From ASV31 sp965229765 (GTDB lineage: Bacteria; Pseudomonadota; Alphaproteobacteria; Rhodobacterales; Rhodobacteraceae), in assembly GCA_965229765.1 (NCBI GenBank), contig CBDDJT010000004.1:992001-1056000 (forward strand): 64,000 nucleotides of DNA, given 5' to 3'. Below, one piece after another: positions 23,288 through 31,697 of the stretch (positions are counted from its first letter, which is position 1; the number at the start of each line of letters is the position of its first letter). Below the pieces are notes generated by a model. The model saw nothing but the letters and a program-made list of their open reading frames with translations, was not told the origin of the DNA and did not search any database. A program made the position numbers and the translations under genes.

Positions 23288-24034
23288 CTAGTGCTCCAAC
23301 AACAACCTTCCGAAACCGGGCACCCTGTCGGGTATGCCTGCTTGCCGCAGCGCCCACCAATAGGTTGCAGTGTTTATCGCGATGACGGGCTTGTCGAGCC
23401 AGAATTCCGCGATTCCGGCCAATCGCGCGCAGGCAAGGTTGGTGCCGACCTGAACGATGGCGTCCACGTCCGGGCCGTCGAGGTCGATGATGCAGTCGCG
23501 CAGCGTGCGTTCGTCGACATGCGCGATCAGTTGCGGGCTTTGGCATTTCAGCCCGATCAGGCGCACCACGTCATAGCCGCAGTCGCCGAAGAAGCGGCGC
23601 ACCTGCTCGTCGCCCACGGGCATGTAGGGCGTCAGCACCGCGATCCTGCGGATGCCGCCGTAGGCCTCCAGTGCGGCGCGGCAGGCGTCGGACCCCATCG
23701 CGACGGGGACACCGGCGCGGGCGGCCACGCGCTTTTCCAGATCAACCGAGCCTTCGAGACCGTCCCAGAAGGTTTCAGCAGACATCCCCATGATGAGCGC
23801 GCCCGGCTCGCAGGTGGCGACGCGGTCCACCGCCTGCATCAGTTCGGCGCGGATGTCCGTCAGCAGTTTTTCGAAATCCGCGTCCGAGTTGACCGGGTTG
23901 TCGGGGATGTGGATGCGGGCGAAGTGGTTGGTCACACCAAGCGGTCGCATCGCGTCGTATTCCGGCTGGACCGAGGTGTTGGTCGACGGCGCGATGACCC
24001 CGAACTTCATCCTGTAGCCCAGGCTGTCGGTCAT
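23288..24034 (-). CDS. Maleate isomerase/Asp-Glu racemase-fold protein lacking catalytic cysteines, second paralogue
   Basis: A 248-residue paralogue of the protein at 19825, sharing VIAPSTNTSVQPE, RIHIPDN, LIMGMSA, FWDG and IVQVGTNL. As in its paralogue, the positions of both catalytic cysteines are Met84 and Gly197. The Thr-Asn-Leu after the second position is kept, so the fold and probably the anion-binding site are intact. It sits between the FAD monooxygenase and GntR genes in one unit. Divergence from its paralogue suggests different substrates or a heteromeric complex rather than a recent duplication. Confidence 0.85.
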   Translation of the reverse strand: MTDSLGYRMKFGVIAPSTNTSVQPEYDAMRPLGVTNHFARIHIPDNPVNSDADFEKLLTDIRAELMQAVDRVATCEPGALIMGMSAETFWDGLEGSVDLEKRVAARAGVPVAMGSDACRAALEAYGGIRRIAVLTPYMPVGDEQVRRFFGDCGYDVVRLIGLKCQSPQLIAHVDERTLRDCIIDLDGPDVDAIVQVGTNLACARLAGIAEFWLDKPVIAINTATYWWALRQAGIPDRVPGFGRLLLEH

Positions 24035-24035
24035 C

Positions 24036-25241
24036 CTAGGCGACCTCTTCGAGATCGCGCAGCGATTGCAGCATGGACGAGCGCAGGACGTATTCCTTGT
24101 GCCGCGCCGGGTCGTCGACGGTGGCGCGCAGGTCGTCGTAATAGGCCGCCCGTTCCGCCGGATCGCTGGAATTCAGGATCTTGCGGTTGCGCAGCGCCGT
24201 GGCCTGCACGGTTTCAAGCGCGACCTTGCGGCGCTGGCGTTCGTAGCGGTCCATCAGCGACAGGTCGGCCTCGCCCCGCCAGATATGTGCGAGTTTCCCG
24301 GTGAGGTTCACGGCGTCGTGGATGCCGCCGTTCATGCCCATCCCGCCCAGAGGGTTGTTCAGGTGCGCCGCGTCGCCGGCGAGGAAAACGCGGCCGTGCA
24401 CGTAGCGGTCGGCGACGCGTTCATGCACGCGGTAGGCGGTCTTGTGCACCACGTCGTAGGGCTGGTCCGAGGGCATCACCGCCTGAAGACGTGCCTCAAC
24501 ATGGGCCGGGTCCATTATGTCGTCTTCGGACTGGTTGGGATCGGTGGGCAGCAGCACGCGCCAAAGCGACGGCGTGCGCAAGAGCACCAGCCATTCCTCG
24601 GGGTCCGAGACATAGGCGATGTTGGCAAGGTCCGGGATCGCGTCGTGATACTTGAAGTGGGTGGACAGCGACAGGAAGATCTCGGGGATCGTCATGCCCT
24701 CGAAATTCACGTTCATCGCCTTGCGGACGATCGAGCGCGCGCCATCGGCGCCGATCAGGTAGCGGCCGCGCAGGGTTTCGCGGCTGCCGTCGGTATGCAC
24801 GGCCTGGACGGTGACGCTGTCAGCGTCCTGGCTGACCGACTCGGCCCTGATATCGGTGATGAGCGTTCCGTCCGGGTGGTCGTCGACCAGCGCGCGCACG
24901 GCGCGGGTCAGTTTCCACTGTTCGCATTGCAGGCGGTAGGGATGCGCCGTCTCGCCCTCCAGCAGGCCAAGGTCGAAGGTGGCGACGATGCCCTGCTTGC
25001 GGTCGCGGAACTGCCAGTGCGGACAGATCAGGCCCTGTTCCACCAGCTTTTCCGACACGCCGAAGCGGTCCAGCATGTCGAGCGTTGGCGGGTGGAAGGT
25101 GGACGCGCGCAGATCCTCGGCAAGATCCGCCGTCGCTTCCAGCAGCGTCACGGGGATCCCCTCTGACAGGAGCGACAGGGTGGCGATAAGGCCCACTGGC
25201 CCCGCCCCGACGACGATCACGCGATCTAGTTCATGGTTCAT
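24036..25241 (-). CDS. FAD-dependent monooxygenase (phenol hydroxylase/MhpA-like)
   Basis: A 401-residue class A flavoprotein hydroxylase. The FAD motif is IVVGAGPVGLIATLSLL and the GD motif is VFLAGDAAHLNNPLGGMGMNGG (about residues 292-313). A DG-type segment, LIGADGARSIVRKAM, lies between them. It probably adds a hydroxyl group to an aromatic or heteroaromatic ring using NAD(P)H. The start ATG at 25241 opens the unit that ends with the GntR gene. Its upstream region shares TTGACA and the operator at 25313 with the Liv importer promoter. Confidence 0.9.
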   Translation of the reverse strand: MNHELDRVIVVGAGPVGLIATLSLLSEGIPVTLLEATADLAEDLRASTFHPPTLDMLDRFGVSEKLVEQGLICPHWQFRDRKQGIVATFDLGLLEGETAHPYRLQCEQWKLTRAVRALVDDHPDGTLITDIRAESVSQDADSVTVQAVHTDGSRETLRGRYLIGADGARSIVRKAMNVNFEGMTIPEIFLSLSTHFKYHDAIPDLANIAYVSDPEEWLVLLRTPSLWRVLLPTDPNQSEDDIMDPAHVEARLQAVMPSDQPYDVVHKTAYRVHERVADRYVHGRVFLAGDAAHLNNPLGGMGMNGGIHDAVNLTGKLAHIWRGEADLSLMDRYERQRRKVALETVQATALRNRKILNSSDPAERAAYYDDLRATVDDPARHKEYVLRSSMLQSLRDLEEVA

Positions 25242-25312
25242 GCCTGCTCTCCGCCGTGGCGCCTCTGACCCGCGCAAGCGTAATTTTTGCGGGCGGGGTG
25301 TCAAAGGAAAAA

Positions 25313-25324
25313 TTGTCTGGACAA
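25313..25324. promoter_or_regulatory. Candidate GntR/UTRA operator, copy 3
   Basis: TTGTCTGGACAA in the 146-bp space between the FAD monooxygenase and livH. On the minus strand TTGACA follows eight bases downstream. On the plus strand GCTTGACGAT follows, a sequence also seen beside operator copy 2, suggesting a shared promoter design. Confidence 0.7.
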
Positions 25325-25387
25325 GTTGGCGATCTAGCTTGACGATGCAGGAAGTCGCGGCGGACATCCGGCGAGGCGGTATAACCG

Positions 25388-26323
25388 ATGGCGGGAGACG
25401 TGCTCATGCTGATCGTTCAGCAGATCCTGAACGGGATCATGCTTGGCGGGATCTATGTCGGGGTTGCGGTGGCGTTCACACTGACCATCGGCATCCTGAA
25501 TTTCCTCAACTTCACGATCCCGGTCCTGTTCATGCTGTCGGGCATGATCGGCTGGTCCCTGTCGTTCTATGGGCTGCCCTTCGGTCTGTCAGAGCCGCTG
25601 GGCTGGCTGCCGTCGCTGGGTATCGGCATTCTGTGCGCGATCCTCGCGTCGCTGGTGGTCGAACGCTTCACCTACCGCTATTTCAAGGCCAAGCACGGCG
25701 ATGCGACGGAACATGCCATTCCGCTGGTGTCTTCGCTGGGGTTTCTCCTGATCTTTGAATACATGGTGCTGATCGCACACGGGTCGGACCCGCGCGGCTT
25801 TCACACGCCGTTCAACGACCTGGATCTGCGGTTCGCGGGGCTGGTGATCTCTATTCCTCAGATCCTCAGCCTTCTTGTGTCGCTGGCGATCGTGGCGGGG
25901 CTATCGGCGCTGTTGCGGCGCACGCAGCTTGGGCGCGCGCTGCGCGCGACCGCGGAAAACCCCGATGCCGCGGTTCTGATGGGGATAGAGGTGAACCGGA
26001 TCGTGCCGGTGGTCTTCGTGCTGACCGGGCTGTTGTGCGGGCTGGCGGGGGCGCTTTTCGCCGTCAACTACGGCGAGGTTTCGCCCTACATGGGCGACCA
26101 GGTGGGCACCAAGGCAATCGCAGGCATGGTGATCGGCGGGCTGGGGTCGGTCTGGGGCGCTATCGCGGGGGGCCTGATCGTGGGCCTGACCGAGACGCTT
26201 TCGATCCACTTTTTCGGCGCGACGTCGGCGCAGATCACGGTTTGGGGGCTTTTGCTTGTCCTGCTTCTGTTCCGGCCCAAGGGGCTGTTCGGGCATAACG
26301 CTATCGGCAAGGGGAAGTTCTGA
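25388..26323 (+). CDS. livH: Branched-chain-amino-acid-type ABC transporter permease LivH
   Basis: A 311-residue permease of the HAAT (Liv) family with about eight hydrophobic segments. It opens with IVQQILNGIMLGGIYVGVAV and contains RRTQLGRALRATAENPDAA and GLGSVWGAIAGGLIVGL, all typical LivH segments. Both ATG codons at 25388 and 25406 have usable ribosome binding sites; the first is reported. It begins a five-gene plus-strand run, livHMGF then the binding protein. The substrate is set by the binding protein and is likely a carboxylate or amide of this pathway rather than leucine. Confidence 0.92.
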   Translation: MAGDVLMLIVQQILNGIMLGGIYVGVAVAFTLTIGILNFLNFTIPVLFMLSGMIGWSLSFYGLPFGLSEPLGWLPSLGIGILCAILASLVVERFTYRYFKAKHGDATEHAIPLVSSLGFLLIFEYMVLIAHGSDPRGFHTPFNDLDLRFAGLVISIPQILSLLVSLAIVAGLSALLRRTQLGRALRATAENPDAAVLMGIEVNRIVPVVFVLTGLLCGLAGALFAVNYGEVSPYMGDQVGTKAIAGMVIGGLGSVWGAIAGGLIVGLTETLSIHFFGATSAQITVWGLLLVLLLFRPKGLFGHNAIGKGKF

Positions 26324-27171
26324 TGTCGGGATACATGGCGGGTGTCCTGGCGATCCTGGGCATCAACGTGATCTTCGCCTACGGGATCTACCTGACCGCC
26401 GCCGCCGGGCAGCTGAACCTTGGTGGCGCGGGGTTTCAGGCCATCGGAGCCTATGCCGCCGCCATCCTGTCGGTGGAACTGGGCTTTGGCATCCTGCCGA
26501 CGATCGTTCTTGCGACGCTGGTGGGCGCGGTGATCGGCTTCCTGATCGCCTTTCCCATCCTGCGCACGCGCGGGGTCTACATGGTGCTGGCGACCTTCGC
26601 CTTTGCCGAGGTCGTGGTGGGGATCATCCTGAACTCTGACACGCTGGGCGGTGCGATGGGGATGATCATGTTCGACTACATCGAGACGCCCGTGGTGCTT
26701 TGGACCACACTGGGCGTCGTCGTGTTCGTCTTCTACCTGATGTCCACGCCGCTGGGTCTGGCGATGCGCGCGGTCCATGACGACGAGCCGGTGGCCGACC
26801 TGATGGGCGTGAACAACCGCGCGATACAGGTGGCGGCCTTTGCCTCTGGCGGCGCGCTTGCGGGGCTTTCGGGGGCGCTTTACGCGTTCTATTTCGGCTT
26901 TGTCGAGGTGCAGTACTTCAACGCCTTCCTGTCGATCTTCGTTCTGCTTTACGTGTTGATCGGGGGCACCCAGACGGCGTGGGGGCCGCTGGTCGGCGCC
27001 GCCTTTTTCACCCTGATCCCCGAGGCGCTGCGGATCGGCGAGGACTGGCGCTTCCTGATCTTTGGCGTGCTGATCGTGGCGATGATGATCGTGCGTCCCG
27101 AGGGGATCGTGACGCGCGACGCCATCGACCGGATCGTCGGGCGCCTGTTTCCGGGAGACCGACGTGCCTGA
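26323..27171 (+). CDS. livM: Branched-chain-amino-acid-type ABC transporter permease LivM
   Basis: A 282-residue permease whose ATG overlaps the last base of the livH stop (TGATG). It has the LivM segments AAAGQLNLGGAGFQAIGAYAA near the N-terminus, LAMRAVHDDEPVADLMGVN (EAA-like loop) and GGTQTAWGPLVGA. It forms the heteromeric membrane channel with LivH. Its stop lies within the start of livG (8-bp overlap), so the cassette is tightly coupled. Confidence 0.92.
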   Translation: MSGYMAGVLAILGINVIFAYGIYLTAAAGQLNLGGAGFQAIGAYAAAILSVELGFGILPTIVLATLVGAVIGFLIAFPILRTRGVYMVLATFAFAEVVVGIILNSDTLGGAMGMIMFDYIETPVVLWTTLGVVVFVFYLMSTPLGLAMRAVHDDEPVADLMGVNNRAIQVAAFASGGALAGLSGALYAFYFGFVEVQYFNAFLSIFVLLYVLIGGTQTAWGPLVGAAFFTLIPEALRIGEDWRFLIFGVLIVAMMIVRPEGIVTRDAIDRIVGRLFPGDRRA

Positions 27172-27955
27172 GCCGATCCTGAGACTGGAGGCCGTCGGCA
27201 AGCATTTCGGCGGCGTGGTGGTGCTGGAGGATGTGTCCTTCGATGTGTCCTTCGATGTGCGCGCGGGCGCGCGCCACGCGCTGATCGGGCCGAACGGGGC
27301 GGGCAAGACGACGCTGTTCAACGTGATCTCGGGCGTGTTCCCGCCTGACGAAGGGCGGGTCCTGCTGGACGGCAAGGACCTTGCGGGCGTGCCGTCGCGC
27401 CGGCGCATCGGCATGGGCATGGCGCGCAGTTTCCAGAATATCCGCCTTATGCCGCACCTGTCGGTGGTGGAAAACGTCATGCTGGGCCAGCACGCGCGGC
27501 CCGGCCTTCTGCGCAAGCTGAAGCCCGTGGGACTTTTGCCGCGCAGCCGCGAGCGGGACGAGGCGCTGGACGTTCTGGATCGCTTCGGGCTGGATGCCTA
27601 CCGGGGGCAGGTGGTGGCCAACCTGCCTTACGGCATCCGCAAGAAGATCGAGGTGGTGCGCGCCCTGATGGCCGAACCGCGTCTCTTGCTGCTGGACGAG
27701 CCTGCGGCGGGGCTGAACGCGGCAGAGACGGGGGCGCTGCGGGATTTCCTGATGGATGTCTCCGGGCGGGGCGTGACGCTTTTGGTGGTCGAGCACGACA
27801 TGCCTTTCGTCAACAGCCTGTGCGAGCACGTCACGGTGATGAACTTCGGCCGCCGGATCTATGACGGGCCGGCCGCCGGCGCGCGCGAGGACGAGGCGGT
27901 TCTGGACGCCTATCTCGGCACCCATCACAAGAAGGGGGCCAGCGATGCTGCTTGA
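27164..27955 (+). CDS. livG: Branched-chain-amino-acid-type ABC transporter ATPase LivG
   Basis: A 263-residue ABC ATPase. Walker A is GPNGAGKTT and Walker B is LLLLDEPAAGLN with a following switch His (VVEHDM). The signature is degenerate, seen as NLPYGIRKK, as in many LivG proteins. The start is a GTG at 27164 overlapping livM. Codons around residues 23-32 hold a tandem 12-bp repeat encoding Asp-Val-Ser-Phe twice. This adds one unit to the usual LivG strand before Walker A. Confidence 0.92.
   Translation: MPEPILRLEAVGKHFGGVVVLEDVSFDVSFDVRAGARHALIGPNGAGKTTLFNVISGVFPPDEGRVLLDGKDLAGVPSRRRIGMGMARSFQNIRLMPHLSVVENVMLGQHARPGLLRKLKPVGLLPRSRERDEALDVLDRFGLDAYRGQVVANLPYGIRKKIEVVRALMAEPRLLLLDEPAAGLNAAETGALRDFLMDVSGRGVTLLVVEHDMPFVNSLCEHVTVMNFGRRIYDGPAAGAREDEAVLDAYLGTHHKKGASDAA
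27230..27253 (+). repeat. Tandem 12-bp duplication inside livG
   Basis: GATGTGTCCTTC occurs twice in direct succession (27230-27241, 27242-27253) and is followed by a partial third copy, GATGTG. It keeps the reading frame and inserts four residues, so the protein is probably still functional. It looks like a replication-slippage event. Confidence 0.9.
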
Positions 27956-28664
27956 GGTCGACGGTCTGGACCTGCGCTATGGTGCGACGCACGCGGTGAA
28001 AGGTGTCAGCCTTACCGTCGCCGAAGGCGAGATCGTGACGGTGCTGGGTGCGAACGGGGCCGGCAAATCCTCGCTTCTGAAGGCCATTGCCGGGGCGGTG
28101 CGCCCGGGCGACGGCACCATCCGGTTCGACGGACAGGACATCACCGGGCGCGGCGCCGCCGCGCGGGTGCGCGCCGGACTGATGCTGGTGCCAGAGGGGC
28201 GGCAGATCTTCGTCAGTCTGACGGTCGAGGAGAACCTGCTGATCGGTGGCTACACAAGGTCGGACGCCGAGATTGCCCGCGATGTCGAGGCCGTGTTCGA
28301 CCGGTTCCCGAACCTCGCGGCGCGGCGCGATGCGCTGGCGTCCGTGCTGTCGGGCGGCGAACAGCAGATGCTGGCGGTGGGACGAGCGTTGCTGTCGAAA
28401 CCGCGGCTGATGATGCTGGACGAGCCGTCGCTGGGGCTGTCGCCGATCCTTGTCGATCAGCTCTTCGGGTTGATCGGGGACCTGAACCGGCAAGGGCTTT
28501 CGATCCTGCTGGTGGAGCAGAACACGCACATGGCGCTGGAGATCGCCGCCCGTGGCTATGTGCTGGAACTTGGCGCGCTGGTGGCCAAGGGCACCGCCGC
28601 CGAACTGGGCGCGGACCCGCGCCTGGCCGAGGCCTATCTGGGGGCGACGGATGACGCGGCCTGA
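27945..28664 (+). CDS. livF: Branched-chain-amino-acid-type ABC transporter ATPase LivF
   Basis: A 239-residue ABC ATPase with all motifs intact: Walker A GANGAGKSS, Q-loop near MLVPEGRQIF, signature LSGGEQQMLAVGRAL, Walker B RLMMLDEPSLGLSP and a switch region VEQNTHMAL. The VPEGRQIF segment is diagnostic for LivF. It begins 11 bases inside the livG gene at an ATG. LivG and LivF together energise the LivHM channel. Confidence 0.93.
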   Translation: MLLEVDGLDLRYGATHAVKGVSLTVAEGEIVTVLGANGAGKSSLLKAIAGAVRPGDGTIRFDGQDITGRGAAARVRAGLMLVPEGRQIFVSLTVEENLLIGGYTRSDAEIARDVEAVFDRFPNLAARRDALASVLSGGEQQMLAVGRALLSKPRLMMLDEPSLGLSPILVDQLFGLIGDLNRQGLSILLVEQNTHMALEIAARGYVLELGALVAKGTAAELGADPRLAEAYLGATDDAA

Positions 28665-28719
28665 GACGCCGCGCGACGACCAGAGAAACAACAACAAGTC
28701 CGCAACAGGGGAAAGAAAG

Positions 28720-29910
28720 ATGAAACTGACGACACTTCTGGCAACCGCCTGCGTGGCGAGCCTGACCTTGGCCGGCGTGGCTGCGGCGCAGGACACGCTG
28801 AAGCTGGGCCATATCACGGTGCGTTCCGGCCCGCTGAAAGGCCCGGGCGAGCCGTCCATCGCCGCCGTGGACATCGCGGTCGAAGAGATCAACGCCGCGG
28901 GCGGCGTGAACGGCAAGATGATCGAGATCGTGCGCTTCGACAGTGCGTCCGATCCCAAGCAGGCCTCGCTTGCCGCGCGTACGCTGGCGCAGGACGAAGG
29001 CGTTCTGGCGATCCTCGGGCCGTTCTCGACCGGCGAGGCCGCGGTGGCCTTCAACATCGCCGAGCGCGAGAAGATCGTGATGATGTCCAACGCCTCGTCG
29101 GCGCCGGGCCTGACCGATGGCAAGGAATGGGCGTGGCGGATCACCGAGGACGAAGGCAAGCAGTTCGCCCGCCTTCTGACGACGCTGACCGAGATGGACA
29201 TGCCGCGCGCGTCGGCCGAGATCGTCTATGTCTCGGACGAGCGGATCGCCAACGTGGTGGGAACCGCGCTTTATCCCGCGCTGATGGACGCGTTCAAGAT
29301 CCCGCATGGCGAGCCTGTGGCGATCACCTACAAGAGCTTCGACCTTGCGCCGCAGCTGGCCCCCGTGGTTCAGGCCGCGCCTGACCTCGTGGCGGTCGCA
29401 GGCCTGCCCGAGAACGCGGCCAAGACCATCCGCGAACTGAAGCGGCAGGGCTTCGAGGGCCGGATGATCGGCAGCCAGATCTTCTCGGACCCCAACATCC
29501 TTGAACTGTTCGGCGACCTTGCCGAGGGCACGACCTTCATGGCGGGCTTCCACAAGGACAGCTCTCCGGAGGCGACGGCCTTCAACGAAAAGTTCATCGC
29601 GGCAAACGCCGAGCGGGGCATCCGCAAGCTGGGCGCGCACCACACCGACGCGCAGAGCTATGACGCGATCTACCTCTTCGCCAAGGTCTTCGAAGAGCAG
29701 GGCATCACCGGCGATCCGGCCAATCTGGAAGCAGAGCGGCTGGCGATCCGCGAAGGCCTGAAATCCGTTACCTTCTCTGGCGTGCTGGGGCAGGACCTGT
29801 GTTTCAGCGGCAATGACGCCGAGCTTCCGGGCTACGTCATTACCATCGAGAATGGCGAGTGGACCCTGATGGACACCCATCCCGCCGACAGCTGCGGCGA
29901 CGCCAGCTAG
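28720..29910 (+). CDS. Liv-type ABC transporter substrate-binding protein
   Basis: A 396-residue periplasmic protein. The signal peptide MKLTTLLATACVASLTLAG ends near AAAQD. It then has the type I periplasmic-binding fold with LAVEEINAAGG-like AVEEINAAGGVNGKMIEIV, GPFSTGEAAVAFN and SSAPGLTDGKEW. Such proteins bind branched-chain amino acids, amides or aromatic acids. It lies 55 bp after livF with a GAAAGAAAG leader. A short GC hairpin follows the gene (29922-29941). Two Cys residues near the C-terminus (DLCF and DSCGD) may form a disulfide. Confidence 0.92.
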   Translation: MKLTTLLATACVASLTLAGVAAAQDTLKLGHITVRSGPLKGPGEPSIAAVDIAVEEINAAGGVNGKMIEIVRFDSASDPKQASLAARTLAQDEGVLAILGPFSTGEAAVAFNIAEREKIVMMSNASSAPGLTDGKEWAWRITEDEGKQFARLLTTLTEMDMPRASAEIVYVSDERIANVVGTALYPALMDAFKIPHGEPVAITYKSFDLAPQLAPVVQAAPDLVAVAGLPENAAKTIRELKRQGFEGRMIGSQIFSDPNILELFGDLAEGTTFMAGFHKDSSPEATAFNEKFIAANAERGIRKLGAHHTDAQSYDAIYLFAKVFEEQGITGDPANLEAERLAIREGLKSVTFSGVLGQDLCFSGNDAELPGYVITIENGEWTLMDTHPADSCGDAS

Positions 29911-29921
29911 GCGACCGAGAG

Positions 29922-29941
29922 GGCGGCGGGGGACCGCCGCC
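29922..29941 (+). terminator. GC hairpin after the binding-protein gene
   Basis: An 8-bp stem, GGCGGCGG / CCGCCGCC, with a four-base loop lies 11 bp after the stop. It is followed by TTCGATCC, not a T tract, so it may be a weak or factor-dependent terminator or an RNA-stabilising hairpin. Confidence 0.5.
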
Positions 29942-30005
29942 TTCGATCCCGCCGGTTCGTGCCACAGGATGCGGGCCGGCGACTTCTTTACGAAGGGCCA
30001 CCGAC

Positions 30006-31688
30006 ATGACCCAAGGTCCGCCGCTTCTGGCTGCCGAGGCCTACCTTTCCGCGATGACTGAAAACGGTGTCGAGGCTTTGTACGCCGTGTCCGGCACCGA
30101 TTTCCCCTCGATCGCAGAGGCCTATGCCCGCGCGCCCGCCCGTGGTTGGCAGCTTCCCCAGCCGATGGTGTGCCCCCATGAAAACCTTGCCGTGTCCATG
30201 GCGCACGGGCACAGCCTGATCTCTGGCCGGGCTCAGGCGGCGATGGTGCATGTGTCGGTCGGAACCTCGAACATGGTTTGCGGGGCGATGAACGCCCTGC
30301 GCGACCAGGTGCCGGTCCTGCTGACCGCAGGGCGCACGCCGGTGTCCGAAGACCCCGCGCCGCAGGGCAGCCGGTCGCGCTTCATCCACTGGGCGCAGGA
30401 AATGTTCGATCAGGCCGGGCAACTGCGCGAGGCGGTCAAGTGGGACTACGAGCTGCGCCGCGGCGACCAGGCCGAGGCGGCGCTGGTGCGTGCGCTGGAG
30501 GTGGCACATGCGCCGCCGCCGGGGCCCGTCTACCTGTCCCTGCCGCGCGAGGTTCTGGCCGAAGAGATTGCCCCCGACCGCCCGCGCCGCGCGCCGACGC
30601 GGGTGGCCCCCGCCGCCCCCGACGCGAACGCGGTGGACCGGCTGGCGGGCGCGCTGCGGTCTGCGGCGCTGCCGCTTATCATCACGTCGAATGTCGGGCG
30701 CGACCCGGCAGCGGTTGCGGTTCTGGCGGAACTGGCAGAGCGCTGGGCGATCCCGGTGGTGGTGTTCAACCCGCGCAGCATGTGCCTGCCCGCCGATCAT
30801 CCCATGCACCTTGGCGCCGAGCCCGGAGAGCTGCTGCGCGCCGCCGACCTGATCGTCAGCATCGCCTGCGATGTGCCCTGGGTGCCCAAGGTGGATGCGC
30901 CCGTGCCGGGCACGCCGCATTGGCAGATCGGGCTGGACCCGATCCATGCGGCCTATCCCATGCGCAGCTTCGAGGCCGAGGGTGCGATCGACGCCGCGCC
31001 GGGCGTGGTGCTGTCCGCCATGGCCGAGGCGATGGGCGCACCCACGGACGGGCAGGTGGCGGGGCGGCGCGCGCGGCTGGCAGAGTTGCGCACGGCCCGG
31101 CGCGCGGCGCTGGACGCGGCGGGGGCGGGGCCGGACATGACGGCGGCAAGCGCCAGCCGCGCGCTGGCCGATGTGCTGCCGGCGGATGCTGTGGTGGTGA
31201 ACGAGTATTCCTTCCAGGTGCCGCAGGGCCGGTTCACCCGGCCGGGCAGTTTTCACGGTCTCAGCCCGGCTGGCGGGCTGGGCTGGGGCTTTGGCGCGGC
31301 GCTGGGGATGAAGAAGGCGGGCATCGCGGGCCCGGTGGTGGCGATGCTGGGCGACGGGGCCTACCTGTTCAACAACCCCTCTGCCTGCCACTGGGCGTCG
31401 GCGGCGCATGGCCTGCCGATCCTGACCGTGGTGTTCAACAACCGGCGCTGGGGCGCGGTGCGCAATTCCACGCTGGCGATGTATCCGCAGGGTGCGGCGG
31501 CGCAGGACGACGGGATGTTCCTGGCCGACCTGTCGCCCTCGGTCGATCACGCGGCCTTGGCGCGCGCCCACGGGGCGGCGGCCTGGGACGTGCGCGCGCT
31601 TGACGAGATCCCGGCGGCTATGGATGCCGCGTTGTCCGAGGTCGCGGGCGGGCGGCAGGCGCTGATCGCGCTGCACCTGCCGGCCTGA
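30006..31688 (+). CDS. Thiamine-diphosphate-dependent enzyme (acetolactate synthase/decarboxylase family)
   Basis: A 560-residue three-domain ThDP enzyme. The N-terminal Pyr domain holds the catalytic Glu in VCPHENLAVSMAHG (about residue 60). A central domain follows, and the C-terminal PP domain has the cofactor motif LGDGAYLFNNPSACHW ending in VVFNNRRW. It resembles acetolactate synthase, benzoylformate decarboxylase and related 2-keto acid enzymes, but the sequence does not fix the reaction. It lies 95 bp after the Liv binding protein on the same strand and ends next to the convergent TAXI permease gene. Confidence 0.9.
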   Translation: MTQGPPLLAAEAYLSAMTENGVEALYAVSGTDFPSIAEAYARAPARGWQLPQPMVCPHENLAVSMAHGHSLISGRAQAAMVHVSVGTSNMVCGAMNALRDQVPVLLTAGRTPVSEDPAPQGSRSRFIHWAQEMFDQAGQLREAVKWDYELRRGDQAEAALVRALEVAHAPPPGPVYLSLPREVLAEEIAPDRPRRAPTRVAPAAPDANAVDRLAGALRSAALPLIITSNVGRDPAAVAVLAELAERWAIPVVVFNPRSMCLPADHPMHLGAEPGELLRAADLIVSIACDVPWVPKVDAPVPGTPHWQIGLDPIHAAYPMRSFEAEGAIDAAPGVVLSAMAEAMGAPTDGQVAGRRARLAELRTARRAALDAAGAGPDMTAASASRALADVLPADAVVVNEYSFQVPQGRFTRPGSFHGLSPAGGLGWGFGAALGMKKAGIAGPVVAMLGDGAYLFNNPSACHWASAAHGLPILTVVFNNRRWGAVRNSTLAMYPQGAAAQDDGMFLADLSPSVDHAALARAHGAAAWDVRALDEIPAAMDAALSEVAGGRQALIALHLPA

Positions 31689-31697
31689 GGGCTGGCC

